The translations under genes and the position numbers were made by a program. From contig NZ_CP072203.1 in the NCBI RefSeq assembly GCF_017654315.1, positions 4,278,001 through 4,342,000 on the forward strand: a stretch of 64,000 nt of DNA, read 5' to 3'. A model generated the notes under the pieces. The model did not search any database, was not told where the DNA came from, and saw only the letters and a list, made by a program, of their open reading frames with translations. The DNA is from Gordonia polyisoprenivorans. GTDB lineage: Bacteria; Actinomycetota; Actinomycetes; Mycobacteriales; Mycobacteriaceae. Of the stretch, positions 27,138-35,187 are shown piece after piece (positions within the stretch are counted from its first letter, which is position 1; the number at the start of each line of letters is the position of its first letter).

Positions 27138-28043
27138 TCAGTCCGGCGCGTCCAGCCGCCAGGGTTCGTAGGCGCGCGGGTCGTCGATCGGCTCCAGGTG
27201 AATCGTCACCCGGAGGTGGTCGAGAGTCGCGTGCAACTCGTCCTCCACGGCCTCGACGAGATCGTGGGCGCGATCGATCGTCCACTCCCCCGGCACGAGC
27301 ATGTGGAGCTGGACGAAGCGCTCGTGCCCGGCCTCTCGAGTGCGGATGTCGTGGAAATCGACCTTCTCCGAACGGAATCGGTCCAGGACGCCGGAGATCT
27401 TCACCAGGTCGGCGGCCGGCAGCGCCGCATCGAGCAAACCGTCACCGGATCGCCACACCAGGCGACCACCGACGAACACGATGTTGATCGCGACCAGGAT
27501 CGCCACGATCGAATCCAGCGGTTGCCATCCGGTCACCATGACCAGGAACACACCGACGACCACCCCGACCGTCGTCCACACGTCGGTCAGCAGATGTTTG
27601 CCGTCGGCCTCCAGCGTCATCGATCGGTACCGTTTGCCCGCCCGCAGCAACAGCACCGCCACGGCACCGTTGAGGACCGTGGCGACCACCGAGATCACCA
27701 GGCCCAGCCCCACCGAGTCGAGTTCGGCCGGGTGCGCGAGTCGCTCGGCGGCCGCGACCACGATCGCCACGGCGGCCGCGATGATGAGCACACCCTCGAA
27801 CACCGCCGAGAAGTACTCGGCCTTGGAATGGCCGAAGTTGTGCTCCGCATCGGCCGGACGCGCCACGACCCGTAGCGCGAGGAATGCCGCGACCGCCGCC
27901 GCCAGATTGACCAGCGACTCCAGGGCATCCGACAGCAGTCCGACCGACCCGCTGACCCGCCAGGCGAGCAGCTTCATGATGATCACCACGATCGCGGTGA
28001 CGATACTGAGCAGCGCGTAGCGCGTCAGATCCCCGCGCGCCAT
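27138..28043 (-). CDS. Cation diffusion facilitator (CDF) family transporter
   Basis: The 301-residue protein has about six membrane helices and a C-terminal cytoplasmic ferredoxin-like domain (residues 200-290, VDFHDIRTREAGHERFVQLHM). The helix-2 metal motif, normally DxxxD in FieF/YiiP, reads Glu-Ser-Leu-Val-Asn (ALESLVNLAAA). The helix-5 motif HLLTDVWT keeps HxxxD. The conserved HNFGHSKAEYF is present. CDF proteins export Zn, Fe, Mn or Co in exchange for protons. The altered site leaves the metal open. It starts with ATG at 28043, five bases after the M3 peptidase stop, so the two may be co-transcribed. Confidence 0.93.
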   Translation of the reverse strand: MARGDLTRYALLSIVTAIVVIIMKLLAWRVSGSVGLLSDALESLVNLAAAVAAFLALRVVARPADAEHNFGHSKAEYFSAVFEGVLIIAAAVAIVVAAAERLAHPAELDSVGLGLVISVVATVLNGAVAVLLLRAGKRYRSMTLEADGKHLLTDVWTTVGVVVGVFLVMVTGWQPLDSIVAILVAINIVFVGGRLVWRSGDGLLDAALPAADLVKISGVLDRFRSEKVDFHDIRTREAGHERFVQLHMLVPGEWTIDRAHDLVEAVEDELHATLDHLRVTIHLEPIDDPRAYEPWRLDAPD

Positions 28044-28047
28044 GGGT

Positions 28048-30123
28048 TCACGCGTCCTCGGTGACCAACCCGCGCCGTCGCATCAGCGGCCCGATCTCGG
28101 GCTTGTGCCCGATCAACTTCTCATGCGACACAAGCGGATCCACACTGTTGCCGCGAGACAGCGTCGACGCGGCAAAGCGGGTGCCGTTCTCCCGACGTAA
28201 ACCACCCTCGGCGAGGAACCAGCGTTCGGTCTCGGCGTCGAGCACCTCCGACCAGATGTAGGAGTAATAGCCGGCCGAGTAACCACCGCCGAAGATGTGA
28301 TTGAAGTAGGCGCTGCGGTAGCGGGGTGGGATCAGGTCGGTTCCGATACCCGCCGCACGCAATGCATCGGTCTCGAATGCCTCGACGTCGGTGACCGCCT
28401 CGGCGTCGGCGACCGACAGTCGGTGCCAGGCCAGATCGAGCGCCGATGCGGCGAGATACTCGATGGTGCCGTGGGCGGTGTCGGCGCCGGCGTTGGCCCG
28501 TGCGGCGTCGGCGAGTTCGGCGGGGATCGGCTCCCCCGTCTCGTGGTGGCGCGCATAGTGGGCGAGGACGTCGGGGTGCAGCGCCCACATCTCGTTGACC
28601 TGTGAGGGGAATTCGACGAAGTCCCGCGGCACCGACGTCCCCGACTGCGACGGGTATGCGACGGCCGAGAGCAGGCCGTGCAGGGCGTGGCCGAACTCGT
28701 GGAACAGCGTGGTCAGCTGATCGACGCTCAGCAGAGCGGGTTGTCCCGCATCGGGTTTGGGGATGTTCAGCACATTGACGATGACCGGTTGGGTCGCGAG
28801 CAGAGACGACTGATCGACGATGTTGTTCATCCACGCCCCGCCCCGCTTGGACGGCCGCGCGAAAAAGTCGCCCAGGAACAGCCCGATGCTGCCGCCGGAC
28901 TCGTCGAAGACCTCCCAGATGCGCACATCGGGGTGGTAGGCGCGCAGATCCGGGCGCTCGGTGAAGCTCAATCCGTAGAGGACGCCGGCCGCATAGAACA
29001 CGCCGCGCGTGATCACGGTGTCGAGTTCGCAATAGTCGGCGAACGCGTCGAGGTCCACCTCGGATCGTGAACGACGTTGCCGCGCAAGCCAATAGGTGAG
29101 ATCTGCGGCACCGATCCGGACGGCCGGGTCGGTGCTGCGTGCGTACTCGGTCAGCGCGGCGATCTCCCGCTCGCCCGCAGCCGTCGCCGAGCCGATCAAC
29201 TCGGTCAGCAACTGCTCCACGGCTGCGGCATCGGGCGCGGTCTGCTCGGCCATCACGTAGTCGGCGTGATCGCGATAGCCGAGCAGTTGTGCGCGCCGGG
29301 CCCGCAGCACGACGATCTCGCGCAGCAACACCCGTGTGTCGAAATCGTTGTCGCGCGCGCAGCGGGAGATCGAGGCGTCGAAGACCCGCCGGCGGGTCTG
29401 CGCGTCGGACAGTTCGGTCAGCACCGACTGACTCGTGGGCAGTTCCAGGCTGATCAGGTAGCCGGACTCGTGACCGGCCTCGGCCGCGGCACGCCGCGCC
29501 GAGGCGATCTGGCCGGCACCGAGTCCGTCGAGCTCGGCGACATCGTCGACGAGCAGCGCCGAGGCGTTGGTGTCATCGAGGATCTTCTGCGAGAACGTGG
29601 TCGTCAGAAACGCCAGGCGCGAAGAGATCTCACGCATCTGGGCCTGCCCGGACGCATCGAGGCCCGCACCCGCGCGCACGGCATCGCGGTAGCTCTTGTC
29701 GAGGAGGCGGCGTTGCGGCTCGGTGAGCCCGAGCTCGTCGGCGCGACCGTGCAGCTCCGAGATCCGGGCGAACAGCGCCGGGTTCATCGCGATGGTGTTC
29801 GCGTGATCGGTCAGCCGCGTGGACAACTCCTGGGAGATCTCGTTGCGCCGCGGATTGGTGTCAGGGCCGACGAGGTTGAAGAAGACGCCCGCCGCACGGG
29901 CCAGATCGCGGCCCGACAACTCGAGCGCCTCAACGGTGTTGGCGAAGGTCGGCGGTTGCGGGTTGTCGGCGATCGCGGCGACCTCGTCGAGGTGGGTGCC
30001 CATGGCCTCGGTGAAGGCGGGCAAGAAATCCTCGTCGGAGATCGACGCGAAGTCCGGCAGTCCGTGCGGTAGATCACCCACTGCGAGAACGGGATTCATA
30101 CTCGGTCCACCGGCGGTCATCAT
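28048..30123 (-). CDS. M3-family metallopeptidase (peptidyl-dipeptidase Dcp / oligopeptidase A type)
   Basis: The 691-residue protein has the M3 zinc motif HEFGH at residues 475-479 within [15 protein letters not shown]. The third ligand region follows, and the family C-terminal motifs [20 protein letters not shown] and [10 protein letters not shown] are present. There is no signal peptide, so it is a cytoplasmic enzyme that degrades short peptides. The ATG at 30123 overlaps the end of lepA by four bases. The N-terminus [14 protein letters not shown] has three in-frame Met codons; the third (MNPVLA) resembles usual M3 starts and may be the true one. Confidence 0.95.
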   Translation of the reverse strand: MMTAGGPSMNPVLAVGDLPHGLPDFASISDEDFLPAFTEAMGTHLDEVAAIADNPQPPTFANTVEALELSGRDLARAAGVFFNLVGPDTNPRRNEISQELSTRLTDHANTIAMNPALFARISELHGRADELGLTEPQRRLLDKSYRDAVRAGAGLDASGQAQMREISSRLAFLTTTFSQKILDDTNASALLVDDVAELDGLGAGQIASARRAAAEAGHESGYLISLELPTSQSVLTELSDAQTRRRVFDASISRCARDNDFDTRVLLREIVVLRARRAQLLGYRDHADYVMAEQTAPDAAAVEQLLTELIGSATAAGEREIAALTEYARSTDPAVRIGAADLTYWLARQRRSRSEVDLDAFADYCELDTVITRGVFYAAGVLYGLSFTERPDLRAYHPDVRIWEVFDESGGSIGLFLGDFFARPSKRGGAWMNNIVDQSSLLATQPVIVNVLNIPKPDAGQPALLSVDQLTTLFHEFGHALHGLLSAVAYPSQSGTSVPRDFVEFPSQVNEMWALHPDVLAHYARHHETGEPIPAELADAARANAGADTAHGTIEYLAASALDLAWHRLSVADAEAVTDVEAFETDALRAAGIGTDLIPPRYRSAYFNHIFGGGYSAGYYSYIWSEVLDAETERWFLAEGGLRRENGTRFAASTLSRGNSVDPLVSHEKLIGHKPEIGPLMRRRGLVTEDA

Positions 30124-32045
30124 TTCCCCTTCGGCTTGTCGCCCTGCGAATCGGTGGACAGTGCCGCCACGAACGCCTCCTGCGGCACGTCGACCCGCCC
30201 GATGGTCTTCATGCGCTTCTTGCCTTCTTTCTGCTTCTCGAGCAGTTTGCGTTTACGGCTGATGTCACCGCCGTAGCATTTGGCCAGCACGTCCTTGCGG
30301 ATCGCTCGAATGTTCTCGCGCGCAATGATCTTCGACCCGATGGCGGCCTGGATCGGCACCTCGTACTGCTGGCGCGGGATGAGTTCTTTGAGCTTGATCG
30401 CCATCTTGTTGCCGTAGGTGTAGGCGGCGTCGCGGTGCACGATCGCACTGAAGGCGTCGACCGCCTCGCCCTGCAACAAGATGTCCACCTTGACCAGATC
30501 GGCCTCCTGCTCACCGGCCTCCTCGTAATCGAGACTGGCATATCCGCGGGTCCGGGATTTCAGCGAATCGAAGAAGTCGAAGATGATCTCGGCCATCGGC
30601 ATGGTGTAGCGCATCTCCACCCGGGTCTCCGAGAGGTAGTCCATGCCACCGAGTTCGCCGCGCCGCGACTGGCACAACTCCATGATGGCGCCGATGAACT
30701 CGCTCGGCGCGATGATCGTGGTCTTGACGATGGGCTCGAAGATGTTGCGTGCCTTGCCTTCCGGCCAGTCCGATGGGTTGGTGACGATGTGCTCGGCGCC
30801 GTCTTCCATCACCACCCGGTAGACCACGTTGGGCGCCGTGGAGATCAGGTCGAGATCGAATTCGCGCTCGAGTCGCTCACGGGTGATCTCCATGTGCAGC
30901 AGACCGAGGAACCCGCAGCGGAACCCGAATCCGAGGGCCACCGAGGTCTCCGGGTCGTAGGTGAGTGCGGCGTCGTTGAGCTGCAGCTTGTCCAGCGCAT
31001 CGCGCAGCACCGGATAGTCCGATCCGTCCACCGGATACAGGCCGGAGTAGACCATCGGGCGGGGCTCGCGATATCCGGTGAGCGGCTCACTCGCGCCGTG
31101 CCGGGCCGTGGTCACAGTGTCGCCGACCTTGGACTGCCGCACATCCTTCACGCCGGTGATCAGATACCCGACCTCGCCGACGCCGAGCCCCTTGGACGGC
31201 TTGGGCTCGGGCGAGACGATGCCGACCTCGAGCAGTTCATGGGTGGCGCCGGTGGACATCATCGCGATCTTCTCGCGCGGCACGATCGCGCCGTCGACCA
31301 CACGCACGTAGGTGACCACGCCCCGATAGGTGTCGTAGACGGAGTCGAAGATCATCGCGCGCGCCGGTGCGTCCGGGTCACCCTGCGGCGCCGGTACCTG
31401 GCGGATCACCTCGTCGAGCAGCGCGGGCACACCCGCACCGGTCTTACCCGAGACCCGCAGCACCTCGTCGGCCTCGCACCCGATGATGTGGGCGATCTCC
31501 GCGGCATAGCGATCGGGATCGGCCGCGGGCAGGTCGATCTTGTTGAGCACCGGGATGATGGTCAGATCGTTGTCCATCGCGAGGTAGAGATTGGCCAGGG
31601 TCTGCGCCTCGATGCCCTGCGCGGCATCGACCAGCAAGACGGCACCCTCACAGGCCTCGAGCGCGCGGGACACCTCGTAGGTGAAGTCGACGTGGCCGGG
31701 GGTGTCGATGAGGTGCAGCACGTACCTCTCGTCGGTGCCGTCCGCGCCGGTCACCGTCCACGGCAGCCGCACGTTCTGCGCCTTGATCGTGATGCCGCGT
31801 TCGCGCTCGATGTCCATCCGGTCGAGGTACTGCGCCCGCATGTCCCGATCGGAGACCACGCCGGTGAGTTGCAGCATGCGATCGGCGAGGGTGGACTTCC
31901 CGTGGTCGATGTGCGCGATGATGCAGAAGTTCCTGATCTGCGCGGGATCGGTGAACGTGGTGTCGGCGAAGGTGGGAATCGGACTACTCCTCGGTGGTAA
32001 CACGGTGCTGCGTCGTACCAGTTTCTCATGACCTCGCTTGGTCAC
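30120..32045 (-). CDS. lepA: Elongation factor 4 (LepA), back-translocating GTPase
   Basis: The product of about 641 residues has G1 [10 protein letters not shown]3 DTPGHVDF and G4 NKIDLP. It ends with the LepA-specific C-terminal domain ([20 protein letters not shown], then [10 protein letters not shown]). LepA acts on ribosomes during stress and initiation. The N-terminal extension before the conserved [20 protein letters not shown] is about 25 residues from the GTG at 32045; a GTG 14 codons later is an alternative start. Upstream lies the 21-bp repeat array. Confidence 0.96.
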   Translation of the reverse strand: MTKRGHEKLVRRSTVLPPRSSPIPTFADTTFTDPAQIRNFCIIAHIDHGKSTLADRMLQLTGVVSDRDMRAQYLDRMDIERERGITIKAQNVRLPWTVTGADGTDERYVLHLIDTPGHVDFTYEVSRALEACEGAVLLVDAAQGIEAQTLANLYLAMDNDLTIIPVLNKIDLPAADPDRYAAEIAHIIGCEADEVLRVSGKTGAGVPALLDEVIRQVPAPQGDPDAPARAMIFDSVYDTYRGVVTYVRVVDGAIVPREKIAMMSTGATHELLEVGIVSPEPKPSKGLGVGEVGYLITGVKDVRQSKVGDTVTTARHGASEPLTGYREPRPMVYSGLYPVDGSDYPVLRDALDKLQLNDAALTYDPETSVALGFGFRCGFLGLLHMEITRERLEREFDLDLISTAPNVVYRVVMEDGAEHIVTNPSDWPEGKARNIFEPIVKTTIIAPSEFIGAIMELCQSRRGELGGMDYLSETRVEMRYTMPMAEIIFDFFDSLKSRTRGYASLDYEEAGEQEADLVKVDILLQGEAVDAFSAIVHRDAAYTYGNKMAIKLKELIPRQQYEVPIQAAIGSKIIARENIRAIRKDVLAKCYGGDISRKRKLLEKQKEGKKRMKTIGRVDVPQEAFVAALSTDSQGDKPKGK

Positions 32046-32084
32046 GACCTCGGTGCGGCCCCGACCCGATCACCCCACAACCCC

Positions 32085-32199
32085 CGACAGCGCCCTCCCC
32101 ACCCCCCACAGCGCCCTTGTATCCGCCGACAGCGCCCTCCCCACCCTCGACAGCGCTCTTGTATCCGCCGACAGCGCCCTCCCCACCCCTCGACAGCGC
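32085..32199. repeat. Array of six CGACAGCGC cores at 20-22 bp spacing
   Basis: Cores start at 32085, 32107 (CACAGCGC variant), 32127, 32148, 32169 and 32191, that is at intervals of 22, 20, 21, 21 and 22 bases. Spacers alternate between CCTCCCCACC and CTTGTATCCGC types, so the array is also a repeat of about 42 bp. It occupies the gap between the divergent lepA and hydrolase genes and ends 33 bases before the hydrolase GTG. The same core recurs at 59828-59948. It could bind a protein on one face of the helix, or be a species-specific intergenic repeat family. Confidence 0.85.
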
Positions 32200-32231
32200 T
32201 CGGCGCGCGCCGCCCGCGATACCGTGTCGCT

Positions 32232-32897
32232 GTGGCGGAGAACACCGGAACCGAACCGTACGACGAGGGCTCGGTCGTCGCGACCATCCATCATCCCCAG
32301 CAGACACCGCGGGCGACCGTCGTCCTGGCACACGGCGCCGGGGGCAACCGGGACACCGCGATCCTGCTCGCCTACGCGAGCGAACTCTCCGGCCGCGGAT
32401 TTGCCGTGGCCCGGATCGACCTGCCCTACCGTCAGCGCCGCCCCAAGGGGCCGCCGAGTCCGTCGACCGCGGCCGCCGACCGTGATGGTGTGCGCGCCGC
32501 CTGCGCGGCCTTTCGGTCGTTGTCGACGGGCCCGCTGATCGTCGGCGGCCACTCCTACGGCGGACGACAGGCCTCAATGGTGCTGGCCGAGGACGGCGCC
32601 GAGGCCGCCGACGGCCTGATGTTGAGCTCCTACCCGTTGCACCCGCCGGGCAAACCCGAGAAGTCCCGCACCGAACATCTGCCCTCGATCACCGTCCCGA
32701 CGCTCGTCGTCCACGGCAGCACCGACCCGTTCGCCACGACCGACGAGATCGAGGCGGCGATCGACCTGATCCCCGCCCCGACCCGGCTGGTGGAGATCGC
32801 CAAGGCAGGCCACAACCTCGATCCGACGAAGAAACCGACCGCTCCCCTCGCCGCCGACGCGGTCGAGCACTTCCTGCTCGGGGAGATCGGCGCATGA
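32232..32897 (+). CDS. Alpha/beta-hydrolase (KANL3/Tex30, dienelactone-hydrolase fold)
   Basis: The 221-residue protein begins at GTG 32232 and has the oxyanion loop LAHGAGGNRDT, nucleophile elbow GHSYGG, Asp in VVHGSTDPFA and His in KAGHNLDPTKK. This set matches the bacterial KANL3/Tex30-type hydrolases, whose substrates are not established. No signal peptide is present. The longer frame to 32028 translates the repeat array into low-complexity peptide and was rejected. Its stop overlaps the PemK-like gene start (ATGA), so both share one transcript and may work together. Confidence 0.87.
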   Translation: MAENTGTEPYDEGSVVATIHHPQQTPRATVVLAHGAGGNRDTAILLAYASELSGRGFAVARIDLPYRQRRPKGPPSPSTAAADRDGVRAACAAFRSLSTGPLIVGGHSYGGRQASMVLAEDGAEAADGLMLSSYPLHPPGKPEKSRTEHLPSITVPTLVVHGSTDPFATTDEIEAAIDLIPAPTRLVEIAKAGHNLDPTKKPTAPLAADAVEHFLLGEIGA

Positions 32898-33358
32898 TGG
32901 GAGATCGGCGCATGAACGGCCACGCGATGCGCCCCACCACCGAGGTGGCCCGCGCCATCAGCTACTCCCCCGACCTCGACGGGGATGCCGATCCCGGTGA
33001 GATCGTCTGGACCTGGGTCGAATTCGAGGAGGATCCGTCACAGGGCAAGGATCGCCCGGTGCTCGTCGTCGGCCGCGACCCGGCCGAGGACCCCGCGGGT
33101 GAGGCCGGCTCCACCGACGTCATGTCGGAACTGGTCCTCGCACTCATGTTGTCCAGCAAGGACCATCACCGTGACGACGACAACTGGCTCTCGATCGGGG
33201 CGGGCGGCTGGGACTCCGACCATCGCGAGAGCTTCATCCGTCTCGACCGCGTTCTCGTCGTCGACGCCGACGGCATCCGACGCGAGGGCGCGATCCTGGA
33301 CCGAGCCCGATTCGACAGGGTCGCAACGGAACTGCGTGATCGGTTCGGCTGGCGGTGA
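32894..33358 (+). CDS. PemK/MazF-like protein (no antitoxin partner)
   Basis: The product of about 154 residues has a PemK-like core: GEIVWTWVEFEE, then KDRPVLVVGR and LSIGAGGWDSDHR, ending in a helix with LRDRFGW. The core pattern of an SH3-like barrel with an RPVLVVG strand is that of MazF/PemK ribonucleases, but the protein is longer and has no adjacent antitoxin gene. A similar solitary gene lies next to lepA in mycobacteria (Rv2405 position). A stable house-keeping role is as likely as toxicity. Translation is coupled to the hydrolase upstream; internal ATGs at codons 7 and 12 are alternative starts. Confidence 0.8.
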   Translation: MMGDRRMNGHAMRPTTEVARAISYSPDLDGDADPGEIVWTWVEFEEDPSQGKDRPVLVVGRDPAEDPAGEAGSTDVMSELVLALMLSSKDHHRDDDNWLSIGAGGWDSDHRESFIRLDRVLVVDADGIRREGAILDRARFDRVATELRDRFGWR

Positions 33359-33369
33359 TCACGCCAGCC
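33347..33369. terminator. Convergent hairpin holding both stop codons in its loop
   Basis: GGCTGGCG (33347-33354) pairs perfectly with CGCCAGCC (33362-33369). The 7-base loop contains the PemK-like stop (33356-33358) and the first bases of the transglutaminase stop (33359-33361). It is placed to end transcription from both sides. It lacks a T-tract. Confidence 0.5.
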
Positions 33370-34207
33370 GCGTGATCTCCACGACGACATCGAGGTCGGT
33401 GGCCTGACCACCGGTGTAGATGCCCTTGAGCGGCGAGACGTCGGAGTAGTCGCGGCCGACGCCGACCGAGACGTGCTGTTCGGTGATCTCGGTGAAGTTG
33501 GTCGGGTCGAAGCCCCACCACCCACCGGTCCAGGCCTCGATCCACGCGTGACTCTGACCTTCAACCGTCTTGTCCACGGCCGCATTGGGTTTCGGATGCA
33601 GATACCCCGACACATAGCGAGACGGGATCCCCAGGCCGCGCAACATCAGCAGGGTCAGGTGGGCGTAGTCCTGGCACACGCCCTTGCGTTCGTTCCACGC
33701 GTCGACCGCGGTGGTGTGCACACCGGTGGTTCCCGGGACGTATTGCATCTCGTCGTAGACGTAGCGGCATACCGCCTCGACGGCCTCTTCGGGATCGAGG
33801 CCCTTGGTCAGCCTCTTGGCGGTCGCCACCAGACTGCGGTTGCGGGGCACGTACGGCGTGTTCGAGAGCGCCTCGTCGTAGCGGTCCTCGACCTCCTCGT
33901 TACGGATGCCGTCCCAATCGCGTTTGCGGTCGTCCTCCGGCCGTTCGCCGGGTTCGGTCTCCACCACCGACATCCCCGAGACCTCGAGTTCCTCATGGGG
34001 CGCATGGAGATCGAAGGCGGTGACCGCGGTCCCCCAGTAGTCGGTGTAACGGTACGAGCGAGTCGCCGGAACGGTCTCCACACGATTGACGATGACGTTC
34101 TGCCTGCTGTCGCTGCGCGGTGTCAGCCGGGCCTCGTTGTAGGACGAGGTGACCGGGCTCTGGTAGGCGAAGCCCGTCGAATGCACGACCCTCAGTCGCC
34201 AGCTCAC
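33359..34207 (-). CDS. Transglutaminase-like protein of the ATP-grasp/alpha-E cluster
   Basis: The 282-residue protein has an N-terminal beta domain (residues 1-75, RLRVVHSTGFAYQSPVTSSYNE) and a papain-like transglutaminase core. The catalytic triad is Cys178 (KGVCQDYAHL), His220 (SHAWIEAW) and Asp234 (FDPTN). Such proteins cleave or form isopeptide-type bonds. They are encoded with alpha-E and circularly permuted ATP-grasp proteins in many bacteria, a set predicted from comparative genomics to make and process a peptide-like product. The ATG overlaps the alpha-E stop by four bases. No signal peptide is seen. Confidence 0.93.
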   Translation of the reverse strand: MSWRLRVVHSTGFAYQSPVTSSYNEARLTPRSDSRQNVIVNRVETVPATRSYRYTDYWGTAVTAFDLHAPHEELEVSGMSVVETEPGERPEDDRKRDWDGIRNEEVEDRYDEALSNTPYVPRNRSLVATAKRLTKGLDPEEAVEAVCRYVYDEMQYVPGTTGVHTTAVDAWNERKGVCQDYAHLTLLMLRGLGIPSRYVSGYLHPKPNAAVDKTVEGQSHAWIEAWTGGWWGFDPTNFTEITEQHVSVGVGRDYSDVSPLKGIYTGGQATDLDVVVEITRLA

Positions 34208-35187
34208 AGTTCACTCTCCTCGATGACATGCTCCTCACCGTCGCTGACGCGGGCATCGGCCCACGACACGTACGGCGACACATGGAAGTACTGGGCGGTG
34301 ACCGCCTCGTTGACCGCGCGACAGGTGTCCTGCAGATCGAGTAGCCGCTCCTGCAACCCGTCGAGCAGATCGCCCGGCTCCAGGAATTCCAGCGAACTGC
34401 GGGCGCGCCCGAGTAGGAGCAGCGCCTCGGCCTGGGCGCCGGTCCGGCTCGGGCCCTTCTCCAGATCGGCCAGATTGTGTTCGGCAACGCTGAGTGCGTG
34501 GAACACCGATCGCGGGAAAAGCCGGTCCAGCAACATGAATTCGACGATGTTCTCGGCGTTGATGACGCCGCGGTAGGTGCGCAGGAAGGTGTCGTGTGCG
34601 CCCGCCGACACCAGCACGTTGACCCACGCGGGCGACCCGGCTCGGTCCCCGGCTCGGGCGAGAAGCATGCGGATGGTCATGTCGACCCGCTCCACCGAGC
34701 GGCCCAACAGCAGGTAGCGGTAACCGTCGTCGTGGCTGAGCGTGGCGTCGGCGAGTCCGGCGAACATCGCGGCGCGATTCTTCACATACGACAAGAACTC
34801 GTGAGGGCCCAGGCGGCGTGATCGACGCTCGGCATCGGCCAGACCGTTGTAGGTGGTGTTGAGGCACTCCCACATCTCACTGGAGGTGACTTCGCGTGCG
34901 CCCCTGGCATTCTCGCGGGCCGAACGGATGAGGTCGACGATCGATCCGGTCGACTCCTTGGCGTAGGCGACGCGTTCGGTCAGCGACCAGACATCGAGTT
35001 CGGTTCCACTCGGGGGTGCGTCGAGTCCCAGGACCTGGATGACCAGCCGCACCGACGAGTCGACGTCGGCGGTGGCGTCCTCGAGCAACTGGTGGATCGC
35101 GACGTCGAGCAGGCGTGCCATGTCGTCGGCGCGCTCGACGTAACGACCGATCCAGTAGAGGGATTCGGCGTTGCGGGCCAACATCAT
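34204..35187 (-). CDS. Alpha-E domain protein (DUF403)
   Basis: The 327-residue, almost wholly helical protein opens with MLARNAESLYWIGRYVERADD, the hallmark of the alpha-E family. It continues with SVERVDMTIRMLLARAGD and ends in FHVSPYVSWADARVSDGEEH. Family members always accompany a circularly permuted ATP-grasp protein and probably serve as its partner or scaffold. The biochemical role is unknown. Overlaps of four bases with both neighbours indicate one operon with strict stoichiometry. Confidence 0.93.
   Translation of the reverse strand: MMLARNAESLYWIGRYVERADDMARLLDVAIHQLLEDATADVDSSVRLVIQVLGLDAPPSGTELDVWSLTERVAYAKESTGSIVDLIRSARENARGAREVTSSEMWECLNTTYNGLADAERRSRRLGPHEFLSYVKNRAAMFAGLADATLSHDDGYRYLLLGRSVERVDMTIRMLLARAGDRAGSPAWVNVLVSAGAHDTFLRTYRGVINAENIVEFMLLDRLFPRSVFHALSVAEHNLADLEKGPSRTGAQAEALLLLGRARSSLEFLEPGDLLDGLQERLLDLQDTCRAVNEAVTAQYFHVSPYVSWADARVSDGEEHVIEESEL

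Noticed and set aside
32085..32199. CRISPR-like array
   Set aside because: The conserved core is only 9 bp, spacers are short and repeated, and no cas gene is near.
32026..32231. Gly/Ala-rich peptide encoded by the 21-bp array
   Set aside because: Spacings of 20 and 22 bases break any heptapeptide frame, and both flanking genes have better starts outside the array.
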